Origin: Mangifera indica
Lineage: Eukaryota > Streptophyta > Magnoliopsida > Sapindales > Anacardiaceae
Length of the DNA: 64,000 nt
Direction: 5' to 3'
Assembly: GCF_011075055.1 (NCBI RefSeq)
Contig: NC_058143.1
Location: 13,655,057 to 13,719,056, forward strand
A program made the translations under genes and the position numbers. The notes beneath the pieces are model-generated. The model saw nothing but the letters and a program-made list of their open reading frames with translations, was not told the origin of the DNA and ran no database searches. This document shows, in pieces, positions 22,043-32,940 of the stretch. Positions within the stretch are counted from its first letter, which is position 1; every line of letters starts with the position of its first letter.

Positions 22043-22622
22043 CCAAAGGAATAATTTCCATTTAAGTTTAAGTGTGTTTTTAAAGTCATATTTATAAAAT
22101 TTAAAATTTTATCTATGTCATAATTATCGCTAAAATTTTCTGTTAAAAGCAAATATAAAATTATTATTTTATTAATAATATTAAAAAATATAAAATTTAT
22201 TACATTTTCTTCACTAAGTTTTAAAAACTAATAACTTTATCTCTACCTAAAATTTTCTAACTTTAAAAAGTCACATTATTCTCTAAAATCTTTTCTTCAC
22301 CTCTTCGGATATCATCTCCGATGTCGATGACCTCCCCTCTCCACCTTAAACCATTAGTAAAAACACGTAAACAAATCTGGAACATATTTCTAAGGTTTTA
22401 GAGGGAAGGAGAATGTAACTTTTCAAAGTTAAAAAAACTTTAAGAATGGATAAAATATTCGTTTTTAAAACTTAAGAGAGAAAAATATAATAAATTTTAT
22501 ATATTTTTAATATTATTTTTAAAATAATAATTTTATCTCTATTCTAAACAAAAAATTTTAACTTCAAGTGACCAATAGCTAAAACCTTAAATAATTCAAA
22601 TTCCACAAATATGAGTTTGGCC
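22043..22622 (+). mobile_element. MULE-type MITE at the DUF247 pseudogene 2 junction
   Basis: The left end is GGCCAAAGGAATAATTTCC and the right end is ATGAGTTTGGCC. Beyond the termini the two arms are complementary over a long AT-rich stretch, with an outer deletion in the right arm. No 9-bp duplication is detectable because the flanks are different sequences: DUF247 on the left, intergenic DNA on the right. The copy at 51481-52286 has extra internal GAAGAGATC repeats. Confidence 0.6.
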
Positions 22623-24150
22623 TATTGTAAAATTAAATTGGTGATCCATCCAATCAAAACTTCTAACGTATAAAAATCAATCCTAACCTCTGGCTCTTAC
22701 CTGTTTGTAATTTAATTGGACCAAAATGCACGTGAAAGCTGCCAAATATGGGATTAGCACGCGGAAAACATGCACATTGACCGAATCAAATAGACAAGCC
22801 AAATGTGAATGACAAGAATAAACCTTTATTTATAAATAAATTATATAAATTTATTTCTACAAAATTAATATAATAATTTATGATTAAATAATATAATTAT
22901 TTATTTTTAAAAATTATTTATATAAATATTATCTCACCAATTTACATAAATAAATTTATATTATTTAATAAAATTATAATTATTTTTTTAAATAATATAT
23001 ATTTATATTTATTATTATAAAATTTAATAATTTTAAATTAAAAATAAAATAATCTTTAACTATATAATATATAATTATGTATTTAAAATAAATATATAAA
23101 ATACTATCTGAAATTGACCGTATTTAGTTGTACGTAGTTGTCATTAATTCAGGTGAAATAATTGTACTTCCCCTTAAATTAAATTATTGTCATTAAGTGG
23201 CCAACAATTTAAGGCCCATCACCTCACCTTTCAATCTGACTCAGCAATTACTCACTCGTCCTCGTCTGGTTGAAACAATTATAATCAGTCACGTGGTTTG
23301 AGCCCACGTAACCTAATCAATGTCGCTCAGTAATCATTATCTAGATTTCCAAACAGTCTTATTATTATTTAAAAAAATTATCAAAAAAACTTTACATACA
23401 AAAATTATATTTTTATTTTAATTATTTTATATTTTTTTCCTTTTTTCCTTTTTCATTCTTACTTATTTACATGTCAAAAACCTACTAGAGTTAGACAAAT
23501 GTACACATAATTGAAACTTGCGCAAATGAAAAGATATCTCAAAGTTTTAAAAAACCATAAAATTAAGTCAATGTAAAGCTCTTCAACAACAAATTTAGAC
23601 ATGAAGCCATAAATTTAAATATGAAATTAAAAAGTTCTGCGTATAATTGAAAATATAGGGATAATGAAAATATCTAATAATATAATTATAAAAAATTGAA
23701 AAATTGGTTGATGAAAATACATTTTTGAAAATGTGGCGACAATAAAAAAAATCTGAACAAACAACTATAAAAAATTGAAAAGTTGATTGATGACAATGCA
23801 AAAGTGACAATAGTAACAGAGGAATAATACTGCTGACAACTATTATAGTTTATCGTTTTTATAATTATTAATTTTTTTGATAAATAATTTATAAATTTTT
23901 AGAGGCAATTTGGTGGTGAGTATTTTTCTTTTTTACCAATTATATAAAAAATTTAATAGATTTTATTAATAAATTTTAGTGGAGAATAAAATTTTCAAAC
24001 TTAAGTATCGAAAAACTTTTATTTTATCAATAGTTCGAACAAAAAAAATCATTCTAGCTTGTTTCATAAAAATAAGATTTTATATATATATAAATTTTAC
24101 TAACTTATCATCTCACTCAATTTAATAAACTCTAGCATGATTAATATAAA
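22623..24150. repeat. AT-rich duplicated intergenic block
   Basis: It closely matches 52287-53810; the start also resembles 29761-30060 and 56440-56720. It contains TGCACGTGAAAGCTGCC and AGCCCACGTAACC, plus long AT-only stretches (22820-23110). No conserved coding frame is seen. Confidence 0.6.
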
Positions 24151-24159
24151 CAAATAAAA

Positions 24160-24812
24160 GGCCAAAAAACTTGTTTCCATCCAAAGTTTGTTGCTTTCCC
24201 AAAACAATACTTGTTAAATATTTAAAACTCGAACATCCACCGGTCAATGGTTAAAACTAACAAAACCAATTAATATTATCTATTTCCCCTTATTTATTAA
24301 ACTTTGAAATATTACATTTTTCTCCTAGAGTTTCTTTCTTTTTCTTTTATTTTTCGACATCGTTACCAGCCGACTTCCCTCTCCCTTTCTTTGCCAGTGT
24401 CAAAAACTATAACAGATAGATGTTTGTTACTAGATGAAGACGTCGTCTTCGTCCAGTAATGAACATCTATTTGTTATGGTTTGGGGTACTGACAAGAGAA
24501 GGGAGAAGGAAGTCAATTGGTGATGATGTTGAAAAAGGGGAGGGAGAAGAAGAAAAAAAAACTCTAAAGGAAAGATGTAATATTTCAAAGGTTAATCCAA
24601 CGAAAAATTGTTAGTTCTCTAAACTTATAAGAAAAATGGATAACATTTTATTATTTTTAATATATTTTCATCCAAAATAATTATTTTACCCCTAGAACTT
24701 AATTGATTTTGTCAGTTTTAATCATCTATAGATGAGTATTTGAATTTTTAATACTTTACAAGTATTAATTTGGAAATACAACAAACTTTGGATGGAAATA
24801 AGTGTTTTGGCC
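24160..24812 (+). mobile_element. MULE-type MITE, GGCCAAAA family
   Basis: The termini are inverted: GGCCAAAAAACTTGTTTCC at the left, and GGAAATAAGTGTTTTGGCC at the right. Complementarity extends about 100 bp inward (both arms include CCATCCAAAGTTTGTTG). The flanks CAAATAAAA (24151-24159) and TAAATAAAA (24813-24821) form a 9-bp target duplication with one mismatch, the length typical of Mutator-like elements. A paralogue lies at 53817-54468 in the duplicated block. Confidence 0.75.
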
Positions 24813-24825
24813 TAAATAAAATTAA

Positions 24826-25560
24826 GGCCAAAGGACTATTTCCCACTCAAGTTTAGTTGTGTTTTCAAAGTCACACTTATAAGGTTTGAAAAACCTAAAA
24901 TCCCACCCATGATAGAATTACCATTAAAATTTTATGTTAAATGCAAGGATAAAATAGTTATTTTATTAATAATATTAACAAAATATAAAATTTATTATAT
25001 CTTCTCCCCTAAGTTTTAAAAATAAACAATTTTGAAAAGTTACATTTTTTCTTTACCTCTCCAGCCACCACCTCTAACGCCAACGACCTTTCCTCTCTAC
25101 TCTAAACCGTTAATCGATGTATATGTAAAAAAATATGGAATAGATCTCTTCATCAGAGATGAAGAGATCTAACGAGATCTAGGTAAAGAGATTTCAGATC
25201 TCTTTGTTGACGAAGAGATTTTGAATCTATTTGTCGGAGATGAAGAGATCTGAAATCTCTTCATCAGAGACAAAGCGATCCAGCGCCCAGATCCCTTCGT
25301 CAAGGAAGAGATCTAGATCTCTTTGTCGATGAAAAGATCTAGAATCTCTTCACCCATATCCCTTCATCAACGAAGAGACTTTGTCGTCATTCTTTTCAAA
25401 TCATCGGAGAAAGTGACCAAATGAGAAGAAAAAAATTCTAAGGTTTTGGTTGGGGGGAGGAATGTAACTTTTCAAAGTTAAAAAACTTTAAGAGGGGTAA
25501 AATGTTAGTTTTTAAAACTTAGAAGTGAAAAATGTAATAAAACTTAAAAGAGAATTTGAT
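24826..25560 (+). mobile_element. MULE-type MITE with palindromic GAAGAGATC interior, 3' truncated
   Basis: The left terminus GGCCAAAGGACTATTTCCC starts four bases after the previous element's flank. The interior (about 25140-25390) is packed with inverted repeats of AGATCTCTTCGTCGACGAAG type. The right terminus is lost where another repeat begins. The homologous element at 54482 has the same left junction. Confidence 0.55.
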
Positions 25561-26160
25561 TCGAACAAGCCCAAAACAAGCTCGATTTAAATGAATTCGA
25601 GCTTGAGCTCAAGTTCAAGTTTGAAAATTAAAAATTTTTTACTTTGAACTCGAGCTCAACTTTAAGAGGTGTTTGACTTACTAAGCTCATAAGCCTATAA
25701 AAATTAATATGAATAAATGAAAACAATATCGTTTTGACCAGTACATATCAAAACACATAATTTTGGTCATTTTTTGTTTGATTACAGTATCGAACTGAGT
25801 TCAAAGCTTAATTTGGTTCAATTTGAGCTCTTTTCTTTCCAAGTAAGCCGAACTTAAACAACTTTAAGAGGAGTTTGGTGAGTTCGAGCTCAAGTTTAAC
25901 TTTATTCAAATCAAGTCAAGCTTGAGTTTAGCTTGATAAGACTCTAACTCTATAAACAAGTAATAGAGCCAAACTATGTAAGAGAAAGTCATTTGTATTT
26001 CTTACTTATCTATCTCTTTCTCCATAACATTATCTAACCCTCTCCCAATATATATATTTATGTTAATATTTATAAGCCACATTATATATATTAATATTAA
26101 TAGTTATGTTTATTTTAATTTAAAATATATTTATGTTACTGTAACAATAACCCTCTTAAA
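25561..26160. repeat. Repeat rich in GAGCTCGAGTTCAAG-type inverted motifs
   Basis: Related copies lie at about 30340-30700, 56990-57210 and 57600-58060. Each contains TTGAACTCGAGCTCAACTTT and AATATCGTTTTGACCA. This looks like an old nonautonomous transposon, but the ends were not resolved. No gene. Confidence 0.4.
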
Positions 26161-26930
26161 TCATGATGAACGGACAAAGAAGGCAACAATTAGTAGTCAC
26201 TGACTCAAAGAGCCCCATTGATTAAATAACTGGGAAAATGTATTTAATAATAGACAGCTATTATGGATTTAATTTAATAATAATTGTCTTTTTAACATGA
26301 TTCCTCCTGGACAATTTCATAATATGGTTTAAATATGACACGTTGGTGGTTGAATTGATTGTGATCAATTTTGTTTCAATTATTGGTTATGGACATAATT
26401 AAGAAGGGAAGAAGAACATCATGAAGGTGAACATGTATATATACATGTACACTGAAGATAGAGAGAAACCACATTGCAAAGAAAAGGAAGCGATTAGGGA
26501 GATACTAGTACATTCCTTTGAGCTTCGGCGCTGGCAACTCTGGATAGTGGTGCTGAGAAATCTATCTTTTGTATTGGGAAAATTACTCAGGTTCTCATGC
26601 ACTTAATTTTCTTAGTTTTCTATACGGTTAATTTGGTCAACTTATTTACCATTCATGCTTGATGTTTGGTTGGAAGAAATTAATAACTATATATGAAATG
26701 TTGGAATGACTTTCTAGATTGACTCAGGATTGGAAATATCATTAAATTGTCTTTCCAGTCAAAAGTTTAATAATAAATAGTCCGAAAGACCTACTTACTA
26801 ACATGAAACTTTTGATTTTTTTTTTCAATTTTTTTTATCCTGTTGAGTGTAAGGATTTGAATTTTAGACCTTTGATTATTATACTGTGTTAACATTAAAT
26901 TAGTTTAACTAATATTTTAAAAACCTCTTT
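26160..26930 (+). promoter_or_regulatory. Orphan DUF247 upstream block, leader exon and truncated intron
   Basis: It matches 58160-58920: upstream block, TATA-like TATATATAC (near 26435), the leader exon ending ACTCAG at 26590 and the donor GTTCTCATG. The intron breaks off near 26930 into a piece with GAGACAAAGAGATC; no DUF247 exon follows. The locus lost its coding exon by deletion. Confidence 0.6.
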
Positions 26931-27006
26931 CCTAGAGACAAAGAGATCGTTCTAAAATGTACATCCCCATGATTCATCCCTTTCGTTTAGCGTATAAATT
27001 AAATTA

Positions 27007-27777
27007 GGCCAAACGACTATTTCCCACCCAAGGTATGCTGTAATGACGAGTTTCCACCCTTTAACTATGGAAACACCAAACACCCACCCATGGCCGGTTA
27101 GATTTAACCAAACCCTAACGGTGGTAAATTTAATTGCATTTCCCCCCCTAAAAGTTTAAAAACTAACATTTTTCCCTAAGCTAAGTTTGAAAATATTGCA
27201 TTTCCCCCCCTAGGGTTTATTTCCAAACCCTTCCAATTTCCAAACCCTTTTCCGTCGCTTTCTCTGGCGCCATCACCGGCCGTCTTCCCCTCCCGACGGT
27301 TTCTCTTCCACCGACGGCGCCTCTCAACTCGACCTCAACGTATCCGACGCAGAGATAAGCCGTCTGGGAAGAGAAATCGTCTTCCCCGACGAAGTTCTTC
27401 GTCTTCCACAGCTTCTCCGACTCCGATTGGAAGTCCAAATGGGAGGAAAGAGTTCTCTGGAAGGTGAGGATGCTTCGGGAGGGAGAGACCGTCGGCAGTG
27501 GAGCCGGAGACCGTCGGCAATGCTTCGGGAGGGTGAAACTGCGATTTTTGAAAACTTAGGCTGGGGGGGGAATTTTAGTTTTTAAAGTTTAGGGGGGCAA
27601 AATATATTCTATTTTAGTTTATTTTTAATATTCTAGAGAAAATGACAATTTTACCCTTGCCACCGTTAGGGTTTGGTTAAATCTAACCGGCCATGGGTGG
27701 GTGTTTGGTGTTTCCATAGTTAAAGGGTGGAAACTCGTCATTACAGCATACCTTGGGTGGGAAATAGTCGTTTGGCC
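27007..27777 (+). mobile_element. MULE-type foldback element with long perfect TIRs
   Basis: Terminal inverted repeats start GGCCAAACGACTATTTCCC and match perfectly by eye for 118 bp, after which the arms stay similar but diverge. The exact 9-bp target duplication ATTAAATTA flanks it (26998-27006 and 27778-27786). An empty-site paralogue near 55378-55396 reads ATAAATTAAATTATTG, confirming insertion. The interior is GC-rich and encodes no transposase; short ORFs in it are not convincing. Perfect TIRs suggest recent movement. Confidence 0.9.
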
Positions 27778-27786
27778 ATTAAATTA

Positions 27787-27863
27787 TTGTAATTAAGTGG
27801 CCAACAATTTAACGCCCTTCAATCTGACACAACAATTACTCACTTGTCCTCGTTTGGTTGAAA
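27787..27863. other. Host sequence between two MULE insertions
   Basis: Short intergenic spacer matching 55396-55480, which contains neither insertion. Confidence 0.6.
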
Positions 27864-27872
27864 TAATTATAA

Positions 27873-28773
27873 GGCCAAACAACTATATCCCACCCAAGGT
27901 TTAGCGTTTTCTCAAATGTGTCCCCTTTAACTATAAAAACATCAAACACCCACTCATGACCAGTTAGATTTAACATAACCCTAATGGTGATAAGGGTAAA
28001 ATCATTATTTTTACTATAATATTAAAAATAAACTAAAATAGAATATTTTTGCCTCCCTAAACTTTAAAAACTAAAATTTTCCCTTAGCCTAAGTTTTAAA
28101 AAATCATAGTTTCACCCTAGGGTTTGGTTTTGAAATCTCCGGTGACCTCTCCGACTCCGTTGCCGACGGCCTCTCCCTCCCGAAGTAACCTCTCCTTCCG
28201 ACGATTTCTTTTCTCTCATTTAGAGGCCTGATCGACGCCCGAAGACGCTGTAGGAGATGAAGAACTTCGTCGGGAAGACGAAGTTCTTTGTCTTCCCAGA
28301 CGAAGATGAAGCCGTCGTCTTCGTCTGGGAAGACGGTCGTCTTCCCAAAGGTCTTCTTCTGGGAAGACGACGACGACTTCGTCTTCATCTGGGAAGACGA
28401 AGAACTTCGTCTTCTCGACGAAGTTCTTCGTCTCCCACGGTATCTCCGGGTGCCAATCGAACTTCCAAATGGGAGGAAAGATATCGCCGAAAAGAGAAGT
28501 TGCTTCGGGAGGGAGCGGCCGTCGGCAACGGAGCCAGAGAGGTCGCCAGAGATTTCAAAACCAAACCCTAGGGTGAAACTGTGATTTTTTAAAACTTAGG
28601 CTGAGGAAAAATGTTAGTTTTTAAAGTTTAGGGGGGCAAAAAGAGATAAAATTTTTAGGCATTAGGGTTCTGTTAAATCTAACTGGCTATGGGTGGGTGT
28701 TTGGTATTTCCATAGTTAAAGGAGGGACATTTAAGAAAACGCTAAACCTTGGGTAGGAAATAGTCATTTGGCC
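27873..28773 (+). mobile_element. MULE-type foldback element, near-complete inverted repeat
   Basis: The ends are GGCCAAACAACTATATCCC and GGAAATAGTCATTTGGCC. The 9-bp target duplication TAATTATAA lies at 27864-27872 and 28774-28782, and the empty paralogous site near 55490 reads AACTATAACTAGCC. Inverted similarity extends almost to the centre: a plus-strand frame at 28288-28584 and a minus-strand frame at 28104-28388 encode related peptides, both ending with SKPNPRVKL. The arms contain repeated GAAGACGA/TCGTCTTC motifs. The TIRs are more diverged than in the neighbouring element, so it is older. Confidence 0.85.
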
Positions 28774-28934
28774 TAATTATAACTAGCCACGTGGTTTGAG
28801 CCCACGTAACCTGACCAATCTCATTTAGCAGTCATTATTTAGATTTCCAAAGTCTTGTTATTATTTAAATAATTACCAAAAAAATTACACTTACAAAAAT
28901 CATATTTTTATTTTAATTATTTTATTATTTTATC

Positions 28935-29760
28935 AAAAAGTTTACGAACACTTTCAAAATCATACCTATATAATGTAAAAAACTTAAAGTTTCACATATA
29001 ATATAATTATCATTAAAATTTTTTATTAAAAATAAGAATAAAATTATCTATTTATTAATAATATTAATAAAATATAAAATATATTATATTTTTTCCTTTA
29101 AGTTTTAAGAATAAATAACTTTACCCTTATTTAAAGTTTTTTAACTTTAAAAAATTATATTTTTTTTAAATTTTTTCTTCCCCTCTTCATCCACCATTTC
29201 CAACATTGACGATCTCCCCTCTCTATCTCTTCCTCAAAAATGAAAAAACTCGATGAGATCTAGGTAAAGAGATTTCAGATCTCTTTGTTGACGAAAATAA
29301 AGAGATCTGAAATCTCTTTGTCAAAGACAAAGAGATCTAAAGCCCAGATCCCTTCGTCAAGGAAGAGATTTAAATTTCTTTATCAATGAAAAGATTTGAA
29401 ATCTCTTCACTCATATCTCTTCATTAGCGAAGAGATTTTTTCATCGTCCTTTCCAAATTGTCAAAAAAAGTAACTGAATGAAAAAAAAAATTCTAAGGTT
29501 TTGGTGGGAGGAGGGGGGAAATGTTACTTTTAAAAGTTAAAATAGTTTAAAAAGAATAAAGTATTAATTTTAAAAACTTAAAAAAAATATATAATAAATT
29601 TTATATATTTTTAATATTATTAATAAAATAATAATTTTATTCTTATTTTTAATAGAAAATTTTAACCTTAGATAACGGATGAAACTTTAAATTTTTTTGA
29701 ATCCTATAAATATGAATTTAGAAATATATCTAAACTTGAGTGTGAAATTGTGATTTGGCC
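28935..29760. mobile_element. Eroded MULE-type element with GAAGAGATC palindromes
   Basis: The right terminus GTGATTTGGCC (29750-29760) is recognisable; the left end is eroded. The AT-rich arms and the interior (29250-29440) with AGATCTCTTTG/CAAAGAGATC repeats match the elements at 51481, 54482 and 55600. Confidence 0.5.
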
Positions 29761-30770
29761 TATTGTAAAATTAAAACGGTGATCTATTCAATCAAAACTT
29801 TTAACGTGTGAAAATCAGTCTCAACCTGTTTGTAATTTAATTGGACCAAAATGCACGTGACAGCTGCCAAACCATTTGGGATTAGCACGTGGAAAACATG
29901 CACATTCACCTAATCAAACAGACTGTGAATGATAAGAATAAACCTTTATTTATAAATAAATTATGTAAATTTATTTCTACAAAATTAATATAATTATTTA
30001 TGATTAAATAATATAATTATTTATTTTTAAAAATTATTTATATAAATTTTATCTTATTAATTTACATAAATAATTTTTTTTAATTTCAATTGGTCTATAA
30101 ATAGAACTTTAGGGTTTTTAAATCTGTAAATGTGATTTTGAGAATATACCTAAACATGAGTAGGGAATAGTATTTTGACCTAATTTTGTATATATACACT
30201 TAACCCCCTTGACTTATTAAAAAAATCAATTTTATATATATACACTCACCCCACCATTTTACCACCTCATATTATATGTATGATATGTTATGCTATCAAG
30301 TGTATTTTCAATTTTTAAATAAGTAAACAAATAAAGTTGGATTTGAGTCGAACTTGTTTAAACTTAAAAAGAAATTTGATTCGAATAAACCCAAAACAAA
30401 CTTGATTCAAATAAATTTGAACTTGAACTCTATTTCAAGTTTGAAAATTAAAAATTTTTTAGTTTGAACTCGAACTCAACTTTAAGAGGTGTTTGACTTA
30501 CAAACTTATAAGCTTGAAAAAATCAATACAAATCAATTAAAACAATATCGTTTTGACCAATATGTATCAAAATAAAGTAATTTTAGTCATTTTTTGCTTA
30601 ATTACAGTATCGAATTAAGCTCAAAATTTGATTTGTTCAATTCGAGCTCTTTTCCTTTTAAGTGAATCGAACTTGAACAATTTTAAGGAAAGTATTTGGG
30701 TTTGTCTGGTTCAATGATTTTGTCTCTTAAGATTAATAAATCAATCAATTACTAGTTAAAATATCGCCGC
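29761..30770. repeat. AT-rich duplicated intergenic DNA
   Basis: It matches 56440-57210 over most of its length, including TTAACCCCCTTGACTTATTA, an ATATATACACTCACCCC stretch and the GAACTCGA-rich repeat. No gene is seen. Confidence 0.5.
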
Positions 30771-32918
30771 CAAATTTGAATTGATTGTGATCAATTTTGT
30801 TTCATTTATTGGTTACCGGCATAATGAAGAAGGGAAGAAGAACATTATGAAGGTGAACATGTCTATATATATGTACACTGAAGATAGAGAGAAAACCACA
30901 TTGCAAAGAAAAGAAAGCGATTAGGGAGAGATACTAATACATTCCTCTGAGTTTCGGCGCTGGCAACTCTGGATAGTGGTGCTGAGAAAACTATCTTTTA
31001 TTCCGGGAAAATTACTCGGGTTCTCATGCACTTAATTTTCTTAGTTTTCTATACGATTAATTCGCTCAACTTATTTACCATTCATGTATGATGTTTGGTT
31101 GGAAGAAATTAATAACTATATATGAAATATTGGAATGACTTCCTAGATTGACTCAGGATTGGAAATATCATTAAATTGTCTTCCCAGTCAAAAGTTTAAG
31201 GGAAATTATAAAAAATAGCCAAAATTTAGGGGGTCTAAGTAAAATTACCCAAAATATTTAGGTTTAAGCAAAAATGCCCATGTTTTGTGAAATGACGAAA
31301 CTGCCCCATATATAAACATAGCAAATTTCCTTACTTCTCACGGTCAGTTCACTGTGCAAATTCAAAATTTCCCACTTTTCCACGGTCATCCCACGGTCAA
31401 CCAAATTTTCGCCGATTTTCTTGCTTTCCGGCAACCGAAAATGACAAAGAAGGTTAGTATATCTCCCGTAATCTTGTTTGAATCAAGTTATTTCACATAT
31501 GATTAAGATTTGATTGAGATTTTGAGGTTTAAAATTTTAGGGTTTCGACTTGAACAATGTTTAAAATGTTTTGATTCTTGGTTGTTTTTGTTGAATTGAT
31601 TGAGGGGTTTTGTGTTATACAACGTGTAGATTTGATTTATGTAGAAATTGGAGGCTAAAACAACCAAATTTTTGGCTGAAAATGGCTGCAAAGGAGCTGC
31701 AGTTTGACCGTGGGAACAGTGTTTCCCACGGTCAAACAATTTCTCCCACGGTCAACAGACATTGACCGTGGGTTAGGGGGGTAAAATGGATTTTTTAAAA
31801 TTTAGGGAGCCAACGAAAATTTCTTAGAACACAGTGGGTTTTTCGGAAATTTGTCATATAACAGCAGACTTGTTTACAATATAAAATATCCAAAAACCCC
31901 CTATATTTATCTAAATTTCCATTTAACCCCCATAGTGAGTGAGAGAGTTAAATAAATGAGGAGAAGGGTAATTTTGGTATTTTTTGCTTAGGAATAGTAA
32001 ATTTGGGTATTTTTGCTTGGAAATAGTGATTTTGGGCATTTTTGCTTAATGGGAGGGTATTTTGGCTATTTTTTAAAATTTCCCAAAGTTTAATATTAAA
32101 TAGTCCAAAGGACCTACTTACTGACATGAAACTTCCGAATTATTTTTTTCAATTTTTCTTTATCCTGTTGAGTGTAAGGATTTGAACATTAGACCTTTGA
32201 TTATGATATTGTGTTAATATTAAATTAGTTCAATCAATGTTTTAAAAATTAGATTGGATATTAATCCAATTGATATTCGGATTAGTTGATTGATAGTCGG
32301 GCTAGAAAAAATTTGTATAATTTATGATCAAATATATAATTTTACTTGTTTAACATTAAAATAAACATAATTTGATGGTGTATATATATTCAAATATAAT
32401 AAATAAGGTTTTGGTTTAAGTTTTTATAATGAATTTTAAAAAAAATTAATTTTTTATATTGACTGAATCAAATATAATTTTATATATAATTTAATCAAAT
32501 TAATTGATCTGATCTGATTTTAAAACTATGAATTAAATAAACATTTCCATGCCATATAATCGATAAACATAGTCTCTCTAATTTTCTTATTAGAATGAGC
32601 ACATTTGTTTTGTCCTTTTTAACTGAAAGAAGTAAACTCTTACTGGGTGGAGTTAACTTTTATTTGAAGTTTTTTGTCTTTTTTGGTCATTAAACCCTAT
32701 GTATCGTATCAAGTACTAGTGTCTAGGTGTATATATATATACACACACACGAGAGATGTTTTGAACAAAATAAAGCTTATCCACAATCAGTCTTATAAAT
32801 TCATAAATTAATTCTGAATACTATTTGATGTAATGTAATTAATATAAATATCAAAGGCAGGCGAAATGATCTCTGTTTGAGGTTTAATATTATCACTATC
32901 TATAATGTTATTAACTAG
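30771..32918 (+). promoter_or_regulatory. Upstream block, leader exon and intron of DUF247 copy 3
   Basis: TATA-like TCTATATATA lies at 30862-30871. The leader exon ends TTACTCGG at 31019, where other copies have ACTCAG, so the donor context is weakened. The intron 31020-32918 is enlarged by a MULE-type insertion (31200-32084). The acceptor TTAACTAG ends at 32918. Confidence 0.55.
31200..32084 (+). mobile_element. MULE-type element in the DUF247 copy 3 intron
   Basis: The inverted termini are GGGAAATTATAAAAAATAGCC and GGCTATTTTTTAAAATTTCCC, flanked by the exact 9-bp duplication AAAGTTTAA (31191-31199 and 32085-32093). The homologous intron near 26760 reads CAAAAGTTTAATAATAAA without it. The interior has several CACGGTCA/TGACCGTG motifs, including a hairpin near 31706-31737. 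No transposase frame was found. Confidence 0.85.
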
Positions 32919-32940
32919 GTACTACATTACGAACACGGAG

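Noticed and set aside
25140..25400. CRISPR-like array of GAAGAGATC repeats
   Set aside because: Repeats are inverted, irregular in spacing and inside MITEs of a plant genome; there are no uniform spacers.
27217..27520. Frames in the GC-rich interior of the 27-kb MULE as a captured gene
   Set aside because: Low-complexity composition, no motif recognised, and no start/stop conservation between arms. A capture cannot be excluded without a search.
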